A DNA stretch of 64,000 bases from Gillisella vitis (GTDB lineage: Bacteria; Pseudomonadota; Alphaproteobacteria; Rhizobiales; Rhizobiaceae). The position numbers and the translations under genes are program-made. The first letter of the stretch is position 1; each line of letters begins with the position of its first letter. This document shows positions 25,530 through 34,494 of this stretch, one piece after another. The stretch covers positions 1,056,501-1,120,500 of the forward strand of contig NZ_CP056048.1 of NCBI RefSeq assembly GCF_021559775.1, in the 5' to 3' direction. The notes below the pieces were generated by a model, which saw only the letters and a program-made list of their open reading frames with translations, was not told the DNA's origin and searched no databases.

Positions 25530-27011
25530 TCAGGCAGTCTCCGTGTCCTGGGCGAGGTTAAATGGATTGGCACAGATCGGCCAGATGTCGCGGCGAACCC
25601 GCCGATAAGGGTTGGTAGCCGGATTATTGGGATAAGGCGATCCCGCTGAACAGTAAAGGATGTCAGAGGCGATCTTCGAAAAAGCCGCATAGAAATGATT
25701 GGTGGATTTGATCGCAAGGATATGTTTGGACGTTGGATCGATGCCGAGCGCTGTGAACAGCGAAGGGTCGTAGCTTTGCACCCGAACGGAACTGAGCACG
25801 ATATCGATGCCGTCTAGGTGGATATGAGCGGCGTCGCCAAACGGGGCGACACTTTCACCGAACTGCATTTCGGCATTGGGTACGAGTTTTACCACCTTTA
25901 CCAAGCCATCGACAGGATTGCCTGTGCCTGGCGCGGATTTGGCCCCAAAACGCAACGGAATTTCCGCACCTTCGCCAGCGGCCATGCAGATCTGCACGGC
26001 AATCGGGTCCCAGATCATCCCAACGGCGGTATTCGTCGCACCCTGCGCCAGAAGTTCCTCAAGCAGCACGGTCGCATCTCCTGCTGTGCCGCCGCCGGGA
26101 TTGTCCCACATGTCGGCAATCACCACCGGCCCGGCTGGATTTGCGAGCGCCTCGGCCACGGCCTGTTTTTCATCAATCTGCGGCATCATGAACGTGCCGC
26201 GTTTTTCGAACAGTTCAAGGCCAAGGCTGCGGGCCAGCATCTGGCCTTTTTCCACCTTGCCATTGGTGATGGCGATGGTTTTCGTGCCCATCTCCGGCAC
26301 GTCTCCGGCCATGAAACCGTGAATAACCGATAGCGACAGGACGTCGGGATCTTCCCGTTCGATCTGCAACATTTTGTCCACAAAACCGCGCATCGGCTGG
26401 CGCGAGGTGGGGAAGACATCGATCATCCGGCAGTCGAAGACCGACATGACGGGGGTGATGCCACCTTCCAGCGTATCGACGACGATCCGCCAGAGGTCAC
26501 GGGCGCGGTCAACGAAATCCGTATGCGGAAACTCCTTGAAGACGACAAAGACATCCGCCGCCTCAACCCGCTTGGCTGTGAGGTGGCTATGCGGGTCCAG
26601 TTCTGCGGCAAGCAGCACATCCGGCCCGATAATGGCGCGGATGCGGCTTAGGAAATCGCCTTCCGGGTCTAGGTAGCCATCCGCCACCATGGCGCCATGC
26701 AGGCCGAGCAAAACGGCATTGACGGGAAGCGCTGCCGTCAACTGGTCTAGAATTTCGTCACGCAGGCTCTCATAGGTCTGTCGATTGACGAGCCCGGCTG
26801 GATCGGCCCAGGTCGCGGTGCCTTCAATCAGCACCCAGTCTTTTTCGCCGCACACCTCACGGCCAACGGTGATTGGCGCGGTGCAGAGCGTGGGGGTTGC
26901 CGGGTGCTGCCCAGGCGGGGCGTAAAGGGAAGCCTCGAAAGCGCGCCGGTCGATGCAGATCGGCGAGAACGTGTTGGTTTCCGTTGCAAAGGCGGCTGTA
27001 AAAATGCGCAC
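25530..27011 (-). CDS. M81 family metallohydrolase (MlrC/microcystinase C-like), copy 1
   Basis: 493 aa. Members of this family include MlrC, which cleaves the linear products of microcystin breakdown; most others are uncharacterised. Candidate metal or catalytic residues in conserved context: E11 (ATETNTFSP), H105 (GLHGAM), D139 and H141 (ELDPHSH), H163 (FPHTDFVDRA), plus DMWDNPGGGTAGD later. A GTG start at 27011 is chosen because GGAGG precedes it by 7 bp and family members begin (M)RIFTA; the frame also has a GTG at 27029. It sits between the SnoaL-like gene (43 bp) and the DSD1-like gene (1 bp). A paralogue is encoded at 31686-33152. Confidence 0.85.
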   Translation of the reverse strand: MRIFTAAFATETNTFSPICIDRRAFEASLYAPPGQHPATPTLCTAPITVGREVCGEKDWVLIEGTATWADPAGLVNRQTYESLRDEILDQLTAALPVNAVLLGLHGAMVADGYLDPEGDFLSRIRAIIGPDVLLAAELDPHSHLTAKRVEAADVFVVFKEFPHTDFVDRARDLWRIVVDTLEGGITPVMSVFDCRMIDVFPTSRQPMRGFVDKMLQIEREDPDVLSLSVIHGFMAGDVPEMGTKTIAITNGKVEKGQMLARSLGLELFEKRGTFMMPQIDEKQAVAEALANPAGPVVIADMWDNPGGGTAGDATVLLEELLAQGATNTAVGMIWDPIAVQICMAAGEGAEIPLRFGAKSAPGTGNPVDGLVKVVKLVPNAEMQFGESVAPFGDAAHIHLDGIDIVLSSVRVQSYDPSLFTALGIDPTSKHILAIKSTNHFYAAFSKIASDILYCSAGSPYPNNPATNPYRRVRRDIWPICANPFNLAQDTETA

Positions 27012-27053
27012 GGAGTGGCCTCCAATCACGGTTGACGGTCAGATGGTTGGCGA

Positions 27054-27569
27054 TCAGGCGACGCTAATGGGGGTTGAGCCCATCGGGTTGGGCAAATAGC
27101 CGGTAAAGCCTGAAATTTTCCAGCGGCCTTCGTGCAGATGGCAATAATAAAGCGTTTGCCATTGCATGGTGTCGAAACCGCCATCGGCTTTTTTGATGCC
27201 GCCATCGAATTTTTTGCGCACCAAAGCGGTCTCGCCTTCGATTTCGATCTCTTCCAGCGTTGTGGTAAAGAAAATTGCAGTACGCGGGTCTTCACCATGG
27301 CTCTGACCGGCAAAATCCTTGGCCTGGCGCAGCCATTCGTCGCGATAGGCCGCGAGATTGGGGAAAGTCAGACGCCAATGATCAGGATTGGGATCGCGAT
27401 TGCCGTTGATGCCGATGAAGCCGTCCTCGACGAAATCACCTTCCACCATCGACCAGTCTGCTGCCAGAAAAGCATCGATGTCGCGGGGCACCAGCATCTC
27501 CCAGATCGCATGGCGCGCAGCATCGGTTGCCGGGAAGGGGTTTTTGAAGGGATCGCGCATCTCAGCCAC
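27054..27569 (-). CDS. SnoaL-like (NTF2-fold) protein
   Basis: 171 aa. The layout is that of a small alpha+beta cone protein: an N-terminal helical part, FIGINGNRDPNPDHWRLTFPNLAAYRDEW, a strand-rich middle with IFFTTTLEEIEIEGETALVRKKFDG, and WKISGFTGYLPNP at the end. I place it in the NTF2/SnoaL superfamily by pattern only. Members are enzymes (isomerases, hydrolases) or ligand-binding proteins. First gene of the leftward unit, with AGGTGG before the ATG. Its role is unknown; being co-transcribed with an M81 hydrolase and a PLP enzyme suggests a part in the same catabolic route. Confidence 0.65.
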   Translation of the reverse strand: MAEMRDPFKNPFPATDAARHAIWEMLVPRDIDAFLAADWSMVEGDFVEDGFIGINGNRDPNPDHWRLTFPNLAAYRDEWLRQAKDFAGQSHGEDPRTAIFFTTTLEEIEIEGETALVRKKFDGGIKKADGGFDTMQWQTLYYCHLHEGRWKISGFTGYLPNPMGSTPISVA

Positions 27570-27672
27570 CTTTGTCTAAAATATTTTCATGTTCTATGAA
27601 AATCCCTAGTCAAATTCGGTTTTCTATGATGAATTGTCAATTGATCACGAAAATAATTTGCATGAGGTCGAG

Positions 27673-28059
27673 ATGACGATCAAGCGGTATGGTGCGGAAA
27701 AAGCAGGTGCCGGTGGGCAGAAACTGCCGTTTGCCAGAGCGGTTGAAGCCGATGGCTGGCTGCATGTCTCCGGCCAGGTGGCGATGGAAGACGGCGAAAT
27801 CATCCAGGGCGGGATTGTCGAGCAGAGCCATAAGGCGATTGGCAACCTGATCGCCATTTTGCATGAGGCCGGCTACAGCGTAGAGCATGTCGTGCGTTGC
27901 GGCGTCTGGATTGATGATCCGCGCGATTTCTGGAGCTTCAACAAGATCTATCAGGGCTATTTTGGCGAACATCCGCCAGCCCGCGCCTGTGTCCAGGCCT
28001 CAATGATGGTCGATTGCAAGGTCGAGATCGACTGCATAGCCTATAAGGCGACCAAATAA
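27673..28059 (+). CDS. RidA family protein (YjgF/YER057c/UK114)
   Basis: 128 aa. RidA proteins hydrolyse reactive enamines/imines, notably 2-aminoacrylate released by PLP-dependent dehydratases. Visible features: SGQVAMEDGEIIQGGI and the C-terminal HPPARACVQASMMVDCKVEIDCIAYK with the carboxylate-binding Arg. The start at 27673 has AGGTCGAG upstream and a family-like N-terminus; the open frame to 27634 adds 13 residues. First gene of the rightward unit RidA-RpiR-SDR-GH20-M81-MFS-CutC. The DSD1-like dehydratase is in the divergent unit ~100 bp away, a logical pairing. Confidence 0.9.
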   Translation: MTIKRYGAEKAGAGGQKLPFARAVEADGWLHVSGQVAMEDGEIIQGGIVEQSHKAIGNLIAILHEAGYSVEHVVRCGVWIDDPRDFWSFNKIYQGYFGEHPPARACVQASMMVDCKVEIDCIAYKATK

Positions 28060-28078
28060 GGTTGGTTTGTGAGGGCTT

Positions 28079-28942
28079 ATGGATATCTTCGCCACCATAC
28101 AGGAAGATCGCGCGCAATTTTCGCCTTCCGAACAGCGGATTGCCGACATTCTCCTGAGTGAGCTGGAATTTGCCGTCGGTGCGTCGATCATCGAGTTGGC
28201 GGAGAGGGCGCAAGTGTCGCCGCCGACCGTGACCCGTTTTTGCCGCAGGCTTGGATGCCAGAGCTTTTCGGATTTCAAGGTCAATCTGGCGAAGACTGCT
28301 TATGTCGGCGTGCGTTACCTGAACCCGGAAGCGAAAAGCACCGAGCCACAGGATGTTGCCGAGGACGTCATCACCAAGGCGCAGAACGCCCTGTTCATGA
28401 TGCATCGCGCGCTGGATGCAGCCATGATCGAAAAGGTCGCAGACCGGATTTCCCGAGCCGAAATGATCTACGCGTTCGGCTCGGGCGGCAATTCATCGAT
28501 GATCGCCACGGAATTGCAAAACCGGCTGTTCCGGTTGGGGTCACGGGTTACGGCCTGTAACGATCACCATATGCAATTGATGCTGACGGCAGCGGCGCGC
28601 AGCAATGATATCATTGTCGGCTCGTCCTTCTCGGGGCGCAATCTGGAAATGGCGCGCTGTTTCGCGCTGGCGCGTGACAATGGTATTACCACGATTGCCC
28701 TGACCCAGAGTGACAGCGCTGTCGCCAAGGCTGCCGAGCTGGTTGTTGGTATCGACCTGCCGGAAGGCGATAATATCTTTCGCCCGACTTCGACCCGCTT
28801 TGCCTATCTGGCCATTGTCGATGTCATCGCCAGTCTGGTTGCCTATCGCAATCGCAAGCTTTCCATGGTGACGCTGCGCCATATCAAACAACAATTGGTC
28901 GAACATCGCGATGGCGACGACCGTCAGATTCTCGGAGACTAG
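28079..28942 (+). CDS. RpiR family transcriptional regulator (HTH-SIS)
   Basis: 287 aa. The N-terminal HTH domain (about residues 1-75) contains FSPSEQRIADILLSELEFAVGASIIELAERAQVSPPTVTRFCRRLG; a SIS domain (about 120-265) contains YAFGSGGNSSMIATELQNRLFRLG and VGSSFSGRNLEM. RpiR-type regulators sense phosphosugars, here likely an amino-sugar phosphate or its breakdown product. It is the second gene of the rightward unit and gives the locus a second regulator beside the GntR protein; the natural operator location is the 103-bp gap 27570-27672. Confidence 0.9.
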   Translation: MDIFATIQEDRAQFSPSEQRIADILLSELEFAVGASIIELAERAQVSPPTVTRFCRRLGCQSFSDFKVNLAKTAYVGVRYLNPEAKSTEPQDVAEDVITKAQNALFMMHRALDAAMIEKVADRISRAEMIYAFGSGGNSSMIATELQNRLFRLGSRVTACNDHHMQLMLTAAARSNDIIVGSSFSGRNLEMARCFALARDNGITTIALTQSDSAVAKAAELVVGIDLPEGDNIFRPTSTRFAYLAIVDVIASLVAYRNRKLSMVTLRHIKQQLVEHRDGDDRQILGD

Positions 28943-28943
28943 G

Positions 28944-29720
28944 ATGGCGAAATCCGTGGCTGTGGTAACAGGTGCCGCCGGTGATATCGGGCGGGCAATT
29001 GCCAGCCGTCTGGCCGCAAGCCACGATGTGGTGGTGCTGGCCGATATTGATGAGACTGCGGTGAATACGGCTGCGGTCAGTCTTGGGTCCGGGGATATAT
29101 TCGTGCCTGTGGTCTGTGATGTCACCGACGAGGCCAGCATCAATGCTCTGGCATCTGCGGTGCAGCAGTTTGGGGTGACCAAGACCCTCGTCAACAATGC
29201 CGGGGCGGCAAGGGCCGTCAGTCTGCACGATACCGATGCGGCCATCTGGCGCCAGGATAATGCGCTCAATCTGGAAGCGGCATTCCTGACCTTTAGGGCT
29301 TTGGAAAATCAACTGAAACAATCACAAGGCGCGGTCATCAATATTGCTTCGGTCAATGGCATGGCCGTGTTCGGCCATCCCGCCTATAGCGCTGCGAAGG
29401 CTGGCCTGATCCATCTGACCCGGTTGATCGCGGTGGAATATGGGAAATTTGGCATTCGTGCCAATGCGGTGGCGCCCGGCACGGTGCGCACCCAGGCCTG
29501 GGAAGCGCGCGCCGCTGCCAATCCTGCCGTGTTCGAAGAGGCCAAGCGCTGGTATGCCTTGCAACGGATCGCGACGGCGCAGGATGTTGCAAATGCGGTG
29601 TTTTTTCTGGCTGGCGATCAGGCTGCTGCCATTACCGGCGTCTGCCTTCCCGTCGATTGTGGGTTGACGGCAGGCCAAAGCGAACTTGCGCGGACATTTT
29701 CACAGTCCGAGCATTATTGA
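28944..29720 (+). CDS. Short-chain dehydrogenase/reductase
   Basis: 258 aa classical SDR. Cofactor motif TGAAGDIGRAIA near the N-terminus with ADID after strand 2 (Asp favours NAD), NNAG, the catalytic Ser in INIASVNGMAV, and YSAAK. The ATG at 28944 begins 1 bp after the RpiR stop. The ORF is open upstream within rpiR to 28911, but the Rossmann start and GGAG position favour 28944. Substrate unknown; a sugar or hydroxy-acid intermediate of the surrounding pathway is likely. Confidence 0.88.
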   Translation: MAKSVAVVTGAAGDIGRAIASRLAASHDVVVLADIDETAVNTAAVSLGSGDIFVPVVCDVTDEASINALASAVQQFGVTKTLVNNAGAARAVSLHDTDAAIWRQDNALNLEAAFLTFRALENQLKQSQGAVINIASVNGMAVFGHPAYSAAKAGLIHLTRLIAVEYGKFGIRANAVAPGTVRTQAWEARAAANPAVFEEAKRWYALQRIATAQDVANAVFFLAGDQAAAITGVCLPVDCGLTAGQSELARTFSQSEHY

Positions 29721-29754
29721 TCCTCCATCCATTCAGACCTCAAGGGGAACCGTC

Positions 29755-31674
29755 ATGACTGAAGTCGCTTTTCGTCTGGACAATGCTTGGCATCCTGTCG
29801 AGGGCGATGACGGCGGTGGTTTCGTCTTCACCCTCTACAATTTATCCTCTGAGCCCATCAGCGGTTTCAAACTTGCCTATACCGCCTTGACGCGGGTGAA
29901 GGACGGCCCGGTCTGCGACAACGCTATTTTCCTGCGGCGCAACGCCAATTTTCACCAGTTTGCACCACCGGAAGGCTTGGTTTTGGCGCCAGGAGCGTGT
30001 TGGCGATTTACGGTTCAGGGCCTTTGGCGGCCCGCACGACACCGCACGGATGGCGCAAAATCGGCCTATCTGACACTTGCCGATGGACGTCATGTCGCGG
30101 TCGCGGTCGATGATCTGATGTTGCAAGGCCGGGTGAGCGAGCCTGCCCCTGTTCTGTTGCCGAAGGGGGAGGCCAGCAAGCCTTTTTCGCTGTTGCCCTG
30201 GCCCGTCGAGGCGAACCTTGCTGCGGGTGATGGTTTTCCGGTGGCGATCTATCCCACCAAGGGTACGGATCTTCCTAGCTTGCAGGCGGTTGAACGGATC
30301 AATGCGCTTTACCGGCGGCTGTTTGCGGTTGGCCATGTGCCGTTTTCGCTGGCCCCGGTCGATCAGGGCAAGGCTTTGAAGTTCGCCTATGATCCCGCAC
30401 TTGGCGCATCCGCCTATCGCCTAGACTTTGCTGAGGAGATTATGCTGTCCTTTGGCGATGAGGCGGGACGGCAATATGGACTGACGGCCTTGGCGCAAAT
30501 GCTGCATGGAGCAAGACAGGAGCCCGTACAGTTTCGGTTTCCGGCGTCCGGCCAGATCAAGGATGCGCCACGGTATGGTTGGCGCGGCTGCCATCTTGAT
30601 GTGTCCCGACAATTTTATCCGACGCAGGACGTTCTGCGGCTGATCGACATCATGGCCTGGATGAAGCTGAATATTTTCCACTGGCATTTGACCGATGACG
30701 AGGCCTGGCGGTTGGAAATCAAGGCGTATCCGCAACTGACGACACTCGGCGTTCTGCGTGGCCCGGATGAGCCGATGTTGCCGCAGCTTGGCAATGGTGC
30801 GGAGCCGGTCGGTGGTTTTTACACCCAGGAGGATGTTGCACACATCGTCGCCCATGCCGCTTTGTTGCATGTCGAAGTCGTGCCTGAGATCGATATTCCC
30901 GGTCATAGCACGGCGATCTTGACAGCCTTGCCTGAGCTGGTCGATGGCCAGGAAGCACCTGACAGCTACCGGTCCGTCCAGGGCTATCCGAATAACGCGC
31001 TTAACCCGGCCATCGAGCAGACCTATGCGTTTCTCGGCACGGTCTTGGATGAAATGGCGACGCTGTTTCCCTCCGATCTCGTGCATGTCGGCGGCGACGA
31101 GGTTGCCGCCAAGACCTGGATGGCCTCGCCACTGGCGAAAAAGCTGATGGAGCAGGAGGGCATTGACGGCACATTCGGGCTGCAAAGCCATTTCATGAAG
31201 CGCATTCAGCAGATGTTGAAGGAACGCGGCAAGAAACTGGCTGGCTGGGACGAAGTCTCCCATGGCGGCGGTGTCGATCCGCAGGGAACGCTGCTGATGG
31301 CCTGGCAGAAGCCGGAGGTAGGACTGGATCTGGCGCGGCAGGGCTATGACGTGGTGATGACGCCGGGACAGGCCTATTATCTCGACATGGTGCAGGACGA
31401 GGCGTGGCAGGAGCCGGGCGCCAACTGGGCCGGCACCGTGCCGCCGCACCATACCTACACCTATGAAGCCGTCGCGGAATTTCCTGAGGAATTAAAGCCG
31501 AGGATGCGGGGTGTGCAGGCCTGTATCTGGTCGGAGCATTTCCTGAATAGGGATTACTTCAACCACCTCGTCTTCCCACGCCTGCCAGCTGTTGCCGAGG
31601 CCGCCTGGACCCCCAGGGATCAGAAGGACTGGCTGCGGTTTGCAGCGCTCGCGCCGCTGATGCCACGTTTTTAA
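29755..31674 (+). CDS. Cytoplasmic beta-N-acetylhexosaminidase, GH20
   Basis: 639 aa. The GH20 barrel starts near residue 272 (PRYGWRGCHLDVSRQFYPTQDVLRLIDIMAWMKLNIFHWHLTDDEAWRLEI). The catalytic Asp-Glu pair is D448-E449 (LVHVGGDEV). The N-terminal ~140 residues form an extra beta-rich domain and ~150-265 the usual GH20b-like domain. No signal peptide is seen, so hydrolysis is cytoplasmic, after uptake. It releases terminal beta-linked GlcNAc (or GalNAc) from imported oligosaccharides, feeding the ROK kinase, NagA and SIS enzyme. The start at 29755 has AAGGGGA upstream; the frame is open to 29686 but overlaps the SDR gene. Confidence 0.92.
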   Translation: MTEVAFRLDNAWHPVEGDDGGGFVFTLYNLSSEPISGFKLAYTALTRVKDGPVCDNAIFLRRNANFHQFAPPEGLVLAPGACWRFTVQGLWRPARHRTDGAKSAYLTLADGRHVAVAVDDLMLQGRVSEPAPVLLPKGEASKPFSLLPWPVEANLAAGDGFPVAIYPTKGTDLPSLQAVERINALYRRLFAVGHVPFSLAPVDQGKALKFAYDPALGASAYRLDFAEEIMLSFGDEAGRQYGLTALAQMLHGARQEPVQFRFPASGQIKDAPRYGWRGCHLDVSRQFYPTQDVLRLIDIMAWMKLNIFHWHLTDDEAWRLEIKAYPQLTTLGVLRGPDEPMLPQLGNGAEPVGGFYTQEDVAHIVAHAALLHVEVVPEIDIPGHSTAILTALPELVDGQEAPDSYRSVQGYPNNALNPAIEQTYAFLGTVLDEMATLFPSDLVHVGGDEVAAKTWMASPLAKKLMEQEGIDGTFGLQSHFMKRIQQMLKERGKKLAGWDEVSHGGGVDPQGTLLMAWQKPEVGLDLARQGYDVVMTPGQAYYLDMVQDEAWQEPGANWAGTVPPHHTYTYEAVAEFPEELKPRMRGVQACIWSEHFLNRDYFNHLVFPRLPAVAEAAWTPRDQKDWLRFAALAPLMPRF

Positions 31675-31685
31675 GGAAATCGGAC

Positions 31686-33152
31686 ATGGAATTTCGAATT
31701 GCCGTTGGCGGGATTCACACGGAATGCAGCACGTCATCGCCGGTGCTGATGCAGATCGAAGATTTTCGCGTGCTGCGCGGTGGCGATCTCTTAGGTGCCG
31801 ATTATTTCAGCTTTCTTGGCGCGGATGGGGTGAAGCCTTTGCCCTTGCTGCATGCCCGCGCCGTTCCGGGCGGCCCGGTTTCGCGTCAGACCTATGAGAC
31901 TTTCAAGGCCGAGTTCCTGGAACGGCTGCAAGCCGCTTTGCCGCTAGACGGGCTCTATCTCGCCATGCATGGTGCCATGAATGTCGAGGGCATGGACGAT
32001 GCCGAGGGGGACTGGATTTCGGCTGCGCGCGCCGTGGTTGGACCAGATTGTCCTGTTGCGGCGAGCTATGATCTACACGGCAATGTCACCCAAAAAATCA
32101 TCGATCAGCTGGATATCTTTGCCGGATATCGGACAGCGCCGCATATCGATGTGCGCGAAACCATGGTGCGGGCCTGGGACATGTTGGTAAAGGCGCTGCG
32201 GACTGGCGAGACGCCCGGTGTCGCCTGGGCGCCTGTGCCGGTTCTTCTTCCCGGAGAACGAACCTCTACTGAAGACGAGCCAGCCAAAAGCCTTTACTCG
32301 CAATTGCCGAAGCATGATCAGCGCTCAGGCATATGGGATACTAATCTGATGGTTGGTTATGTCTGGGCCGACGAGCCCCGCGCCACTGCCTGTGCTGTGG
32401 TTACTGGTGTGGATCGAAGCGAGGCGCAAAAGGTGGCTGAAGAGATCGCACAGTCTTACTGGGAGGCGCGCCAAGCCTTCCTGTTCGGCCCGGTAACGGG
32501 ATCCCTGAATGATATGCTCGACATAGCCGAAACGACCCGGACCCGGCCAATTATTCTCGCTGACTCGGGCGACAACCCCACCGGCGGTGGAGTTGGCGAC
32601 CGCGCCGATGTCCTGGCGGCATTGATTGCCCGCGATTTCGACGGGGCGGTGATTGGCGGGATTACCGACAAGCCCGCTGTCGATGCCTGTTTTTCTGCGG
32701 GCGTGGGGGCGAAATTGGCGCTGAAGGTTGGTGGCTCACTCGATCCGGCGAGCCCGTCTGTTCAGGTTGATTGCGAGGTGCTTCGACTGGATGATCCGGG
32801 TGTGGCGATGGAGCGCCAGGCCATCGTCAAAATCGGTGGTATTACCCTTATTCTCGCCAGTAAGCGCAGGCCCTACCACAATCTGGCCGATTTCAACCGG
32901 CATGGCATTGATCCGAAAGCGGTGCGGTTGCTGGTGGTAAAGTCTGGCTATCTTTCTCCCGAACTTCAGCCAATTTCCAATCCGAACCTGATGGCGCTAA
33001 CCGATGGGGTCATCAACCAGGATATCGAGGCCTTGCCGAGCAATCGCCGCAAACAACCGATCTATCCCTTCGTCAAGGATTTCGATTACCAGCCGCAAGC
33101 GACGACCTCAGCGCGGTGGACGGGTAGCGCCAATTGTTCAGGGACAGACTGA
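31686..33152 (+). CDS. M81 family metallohydrolase (MlrC-like), copy 2
   Basis: 488 aa, same family as the protein at 25530-27011 but strongly diverged. Matching candidate metal or catalytic positions: E13 (GIHTECSTSSP), H95 (AMHGAM), D129 and H131 (SYDLHGN), H153 (APHIDVRET), and ADSGDNPTGGGVGD. The C-terminal extension after ~465 is polar and Thr/Ser-rich. Starts 11 bp after the GH20 stop with AAGGAAA as ribosome site, so it is co-transcribed with the hexosaminidase. It may cleave an amide or similar bond in the imported compound; the real substrate is unknown. Confidence 0.85.
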   Translation: MEFRIAVGGIHTECSTSSPVLMQIEDFRVLRGGDLLGADYFSFLGADGVKPLPLLHARAVPGGPVSRQTYETFKAEFLERLQAALPLDGLYLAMHGAMNVEGMDDAEGDWISAARAVVGPDCPVAASYDLHGNVTQKIIDQLDIFAGYRTAPHIDVRETMVRAWDMLVKALRTGETPGVAWAPVPVLLPGERTSTEDEPAKSLYSQLPKHDQRSGIWDTNLMVGYVWADEPRATACAVVTGVDRSEAQKVAEEIAQSYWEARQAFLFGPVTGSLNDMLDIAETTRTRPIILADSGDNPTGGGVGDRADVLAALIARDFDGAVIGGITDKPAVDACFSAGVGAKLALKVGGSLDPASPSVQVDCEVLRLDDPGVAMERQAIVKIGGITLILASKRRPYHNLADFNRHGIDPKAVRLLVVKSGYLSPELQPISNPNLMALTDGVINQDIEALPSNRRKQPIYPFVKDFDYQPQATTSARWTGSANCSGTD

Positions 33153-33261
33153 ATCCGCCAGGCTCCCAGGCAAGCTTTAAACGAGAGATCAGCAATCTCC
33201 TTCCCCAAAGATGCCGCCAGTGAACCCAGCGGCAGCTTGTTTTTACAAAGATAGCGCGTTC

Positions 33262-34470
33262 ATGCCGCCAGTCCTCTCCATAATCGCCGCCAATCCGGGT
33301 ATCCGGATTAGCGCGATTGCGATTTTCTTCTTCGGCTTGTCCGGTGCGACCACGGCTCCCTATATGTCGATCATCGGCATACACGAGTTGGGATTGAGCA
33401 ATGCACATTACTCGCTGCTGATCTTCATCGCGTCCTGCGTCAATGTCGCCGCCAGCGTTGCCGTGGGGATATTGGCCGACAGGCTTGGACATTTTCGTAT
33501 ACCGATGGTGATTGTCAGCCTGTTTGGCGTGGTCGGTTATGGGGTGGTGTTCCTCGAACCGAACCAGATCATCTTCGTTGGTTCCGCGCTTCTGTTGCTG
33601 CCGGTTTACAACGCATTGAATTCGCTGATATTTGCCAATGTGCGTGCCGCATCCAAGGATATGCCGGTGCGTGAGTTGATTGCGGTCAATTCCGGCGTGC
33701 GGGCCGTTATCTCGGCCTCCTGGGTCTTGGTGCCCGGCCTAGTCGGTTTCTTTCTGGCAGGTCAGAAAAGCATGTTGCCTGCCTTTCTGTTTGCCAGTCT
33801 CGGCGGGCTTGCCTGCTTCGTGCTGTTTCTGGTCTGGTTACCGAAGGCGGAGGCACGGGCCGAACCCTCCGCAAGTCTGGCGTTTTTTTCATCCTTGTCG
33901 AAAATCGCTTCGCCAGGATTATTGTTGCGGCTTGGCGCCATCGCGCTGATCACCGCCATGCTGCAAATGAACGGCGTCGTGCTGCCCCTAGTCATGACCG
34001 GGCCAGCACATGGCACGACCGGCGATGTCGGTATTATCGTCGGTATCGTTGCCTTTCTGGAAATCGTCTTCATTCTGTTCTGGGGCTGGGTGGAGCGCAA
34101 AACCTCCAGTGTGGCGACGCTTGTTGCCGGTTCGCTGATCTATTGCGTCTATCTGCTGGGCCTCGGCCTCGCCTCGCGGCCAGAACATGTCTATCTGCTC
34201 TCCGGCATTGCGGGTTTCGGGGCGGCGGCGATTATCAGTGTGCCGATTACCTATCTGCAAAACCTGATTGCCGATCGAGCCGGACTTGGTAGCTCGCTTA
34301 TTGCGGTGAATATCTTCCTGAGCGGTGGATTGAACTCGCTGCTCTTTGCTTTCGGCACCGGGGTCAGCAATTATTCAGGCACGGCAATGCTCGGTGCCCT
34401 GGCTGGCTTCTGCGGTATTTTGCTGTTGCTGATACTGGAAAAGCCACGGTCCTTCAGGGGCGCTCAATGA
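33262..34470 (+). CDS. MFS transporter
   Basis: 402 aa with about twelve membrane helices. The loop 2-3 motif of the major facilitator superfamily is recognisable as GILADRLGHFRIP; the layout resembles sugar-efflux (SetA-like) members. Start uncertain: 33262 puts helix 1 near the N-terminus, while an in-frame ATG at 33211 would add 17 residues; neither has a good ribosome site. It lies 109 bp after the M81 gene on the same strand. It may export a toxic sugar intermediate or import a monomer. Confidence 0.85.
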   Translation: MPPVLSIIAANPGIRISAIAIFFFGLSGATTAPYMSIIGIHELGLSNAHYSLLIFIASCVNVAASVAVGILADRLGHFRIPMVIVSLFGVVGYGVVFLEPNQIIFVGSALLLLPVYNALNSLIFANVRAASKDMPVRELIAVNSGVRAVISASWVLVPGLVGFFLAGQKSMLPAFLFASLGGLACFVLFLVWLPKAEARAEPSASLAFFSSLSKIASPGLLLRLGAIALITAMLQMNGVVLPLVMTGPAHGTTGDVGIIVGIVAFLEIVFILFWGWVERKTSSVATLVAGSLIYCVYLLGLGLASRPEHVYLLSGIAGFGAAAIISVPITYLQNLIADRAGLGSSLIAVNIFLSGGLNSLLFAFGTGVSNYSGTAMLGALAGFCGILLLLILEKPRSFRGAQ

Positions 34471-34494
34471 CCGGAATACAGAGAAGAGAGCATC

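Noticed and set aside
30421..31452. 343-codon minus-strand ORF opposite the GH20 gene
   Set aside because: Antisense shadow of the GH20 catalytic domain.
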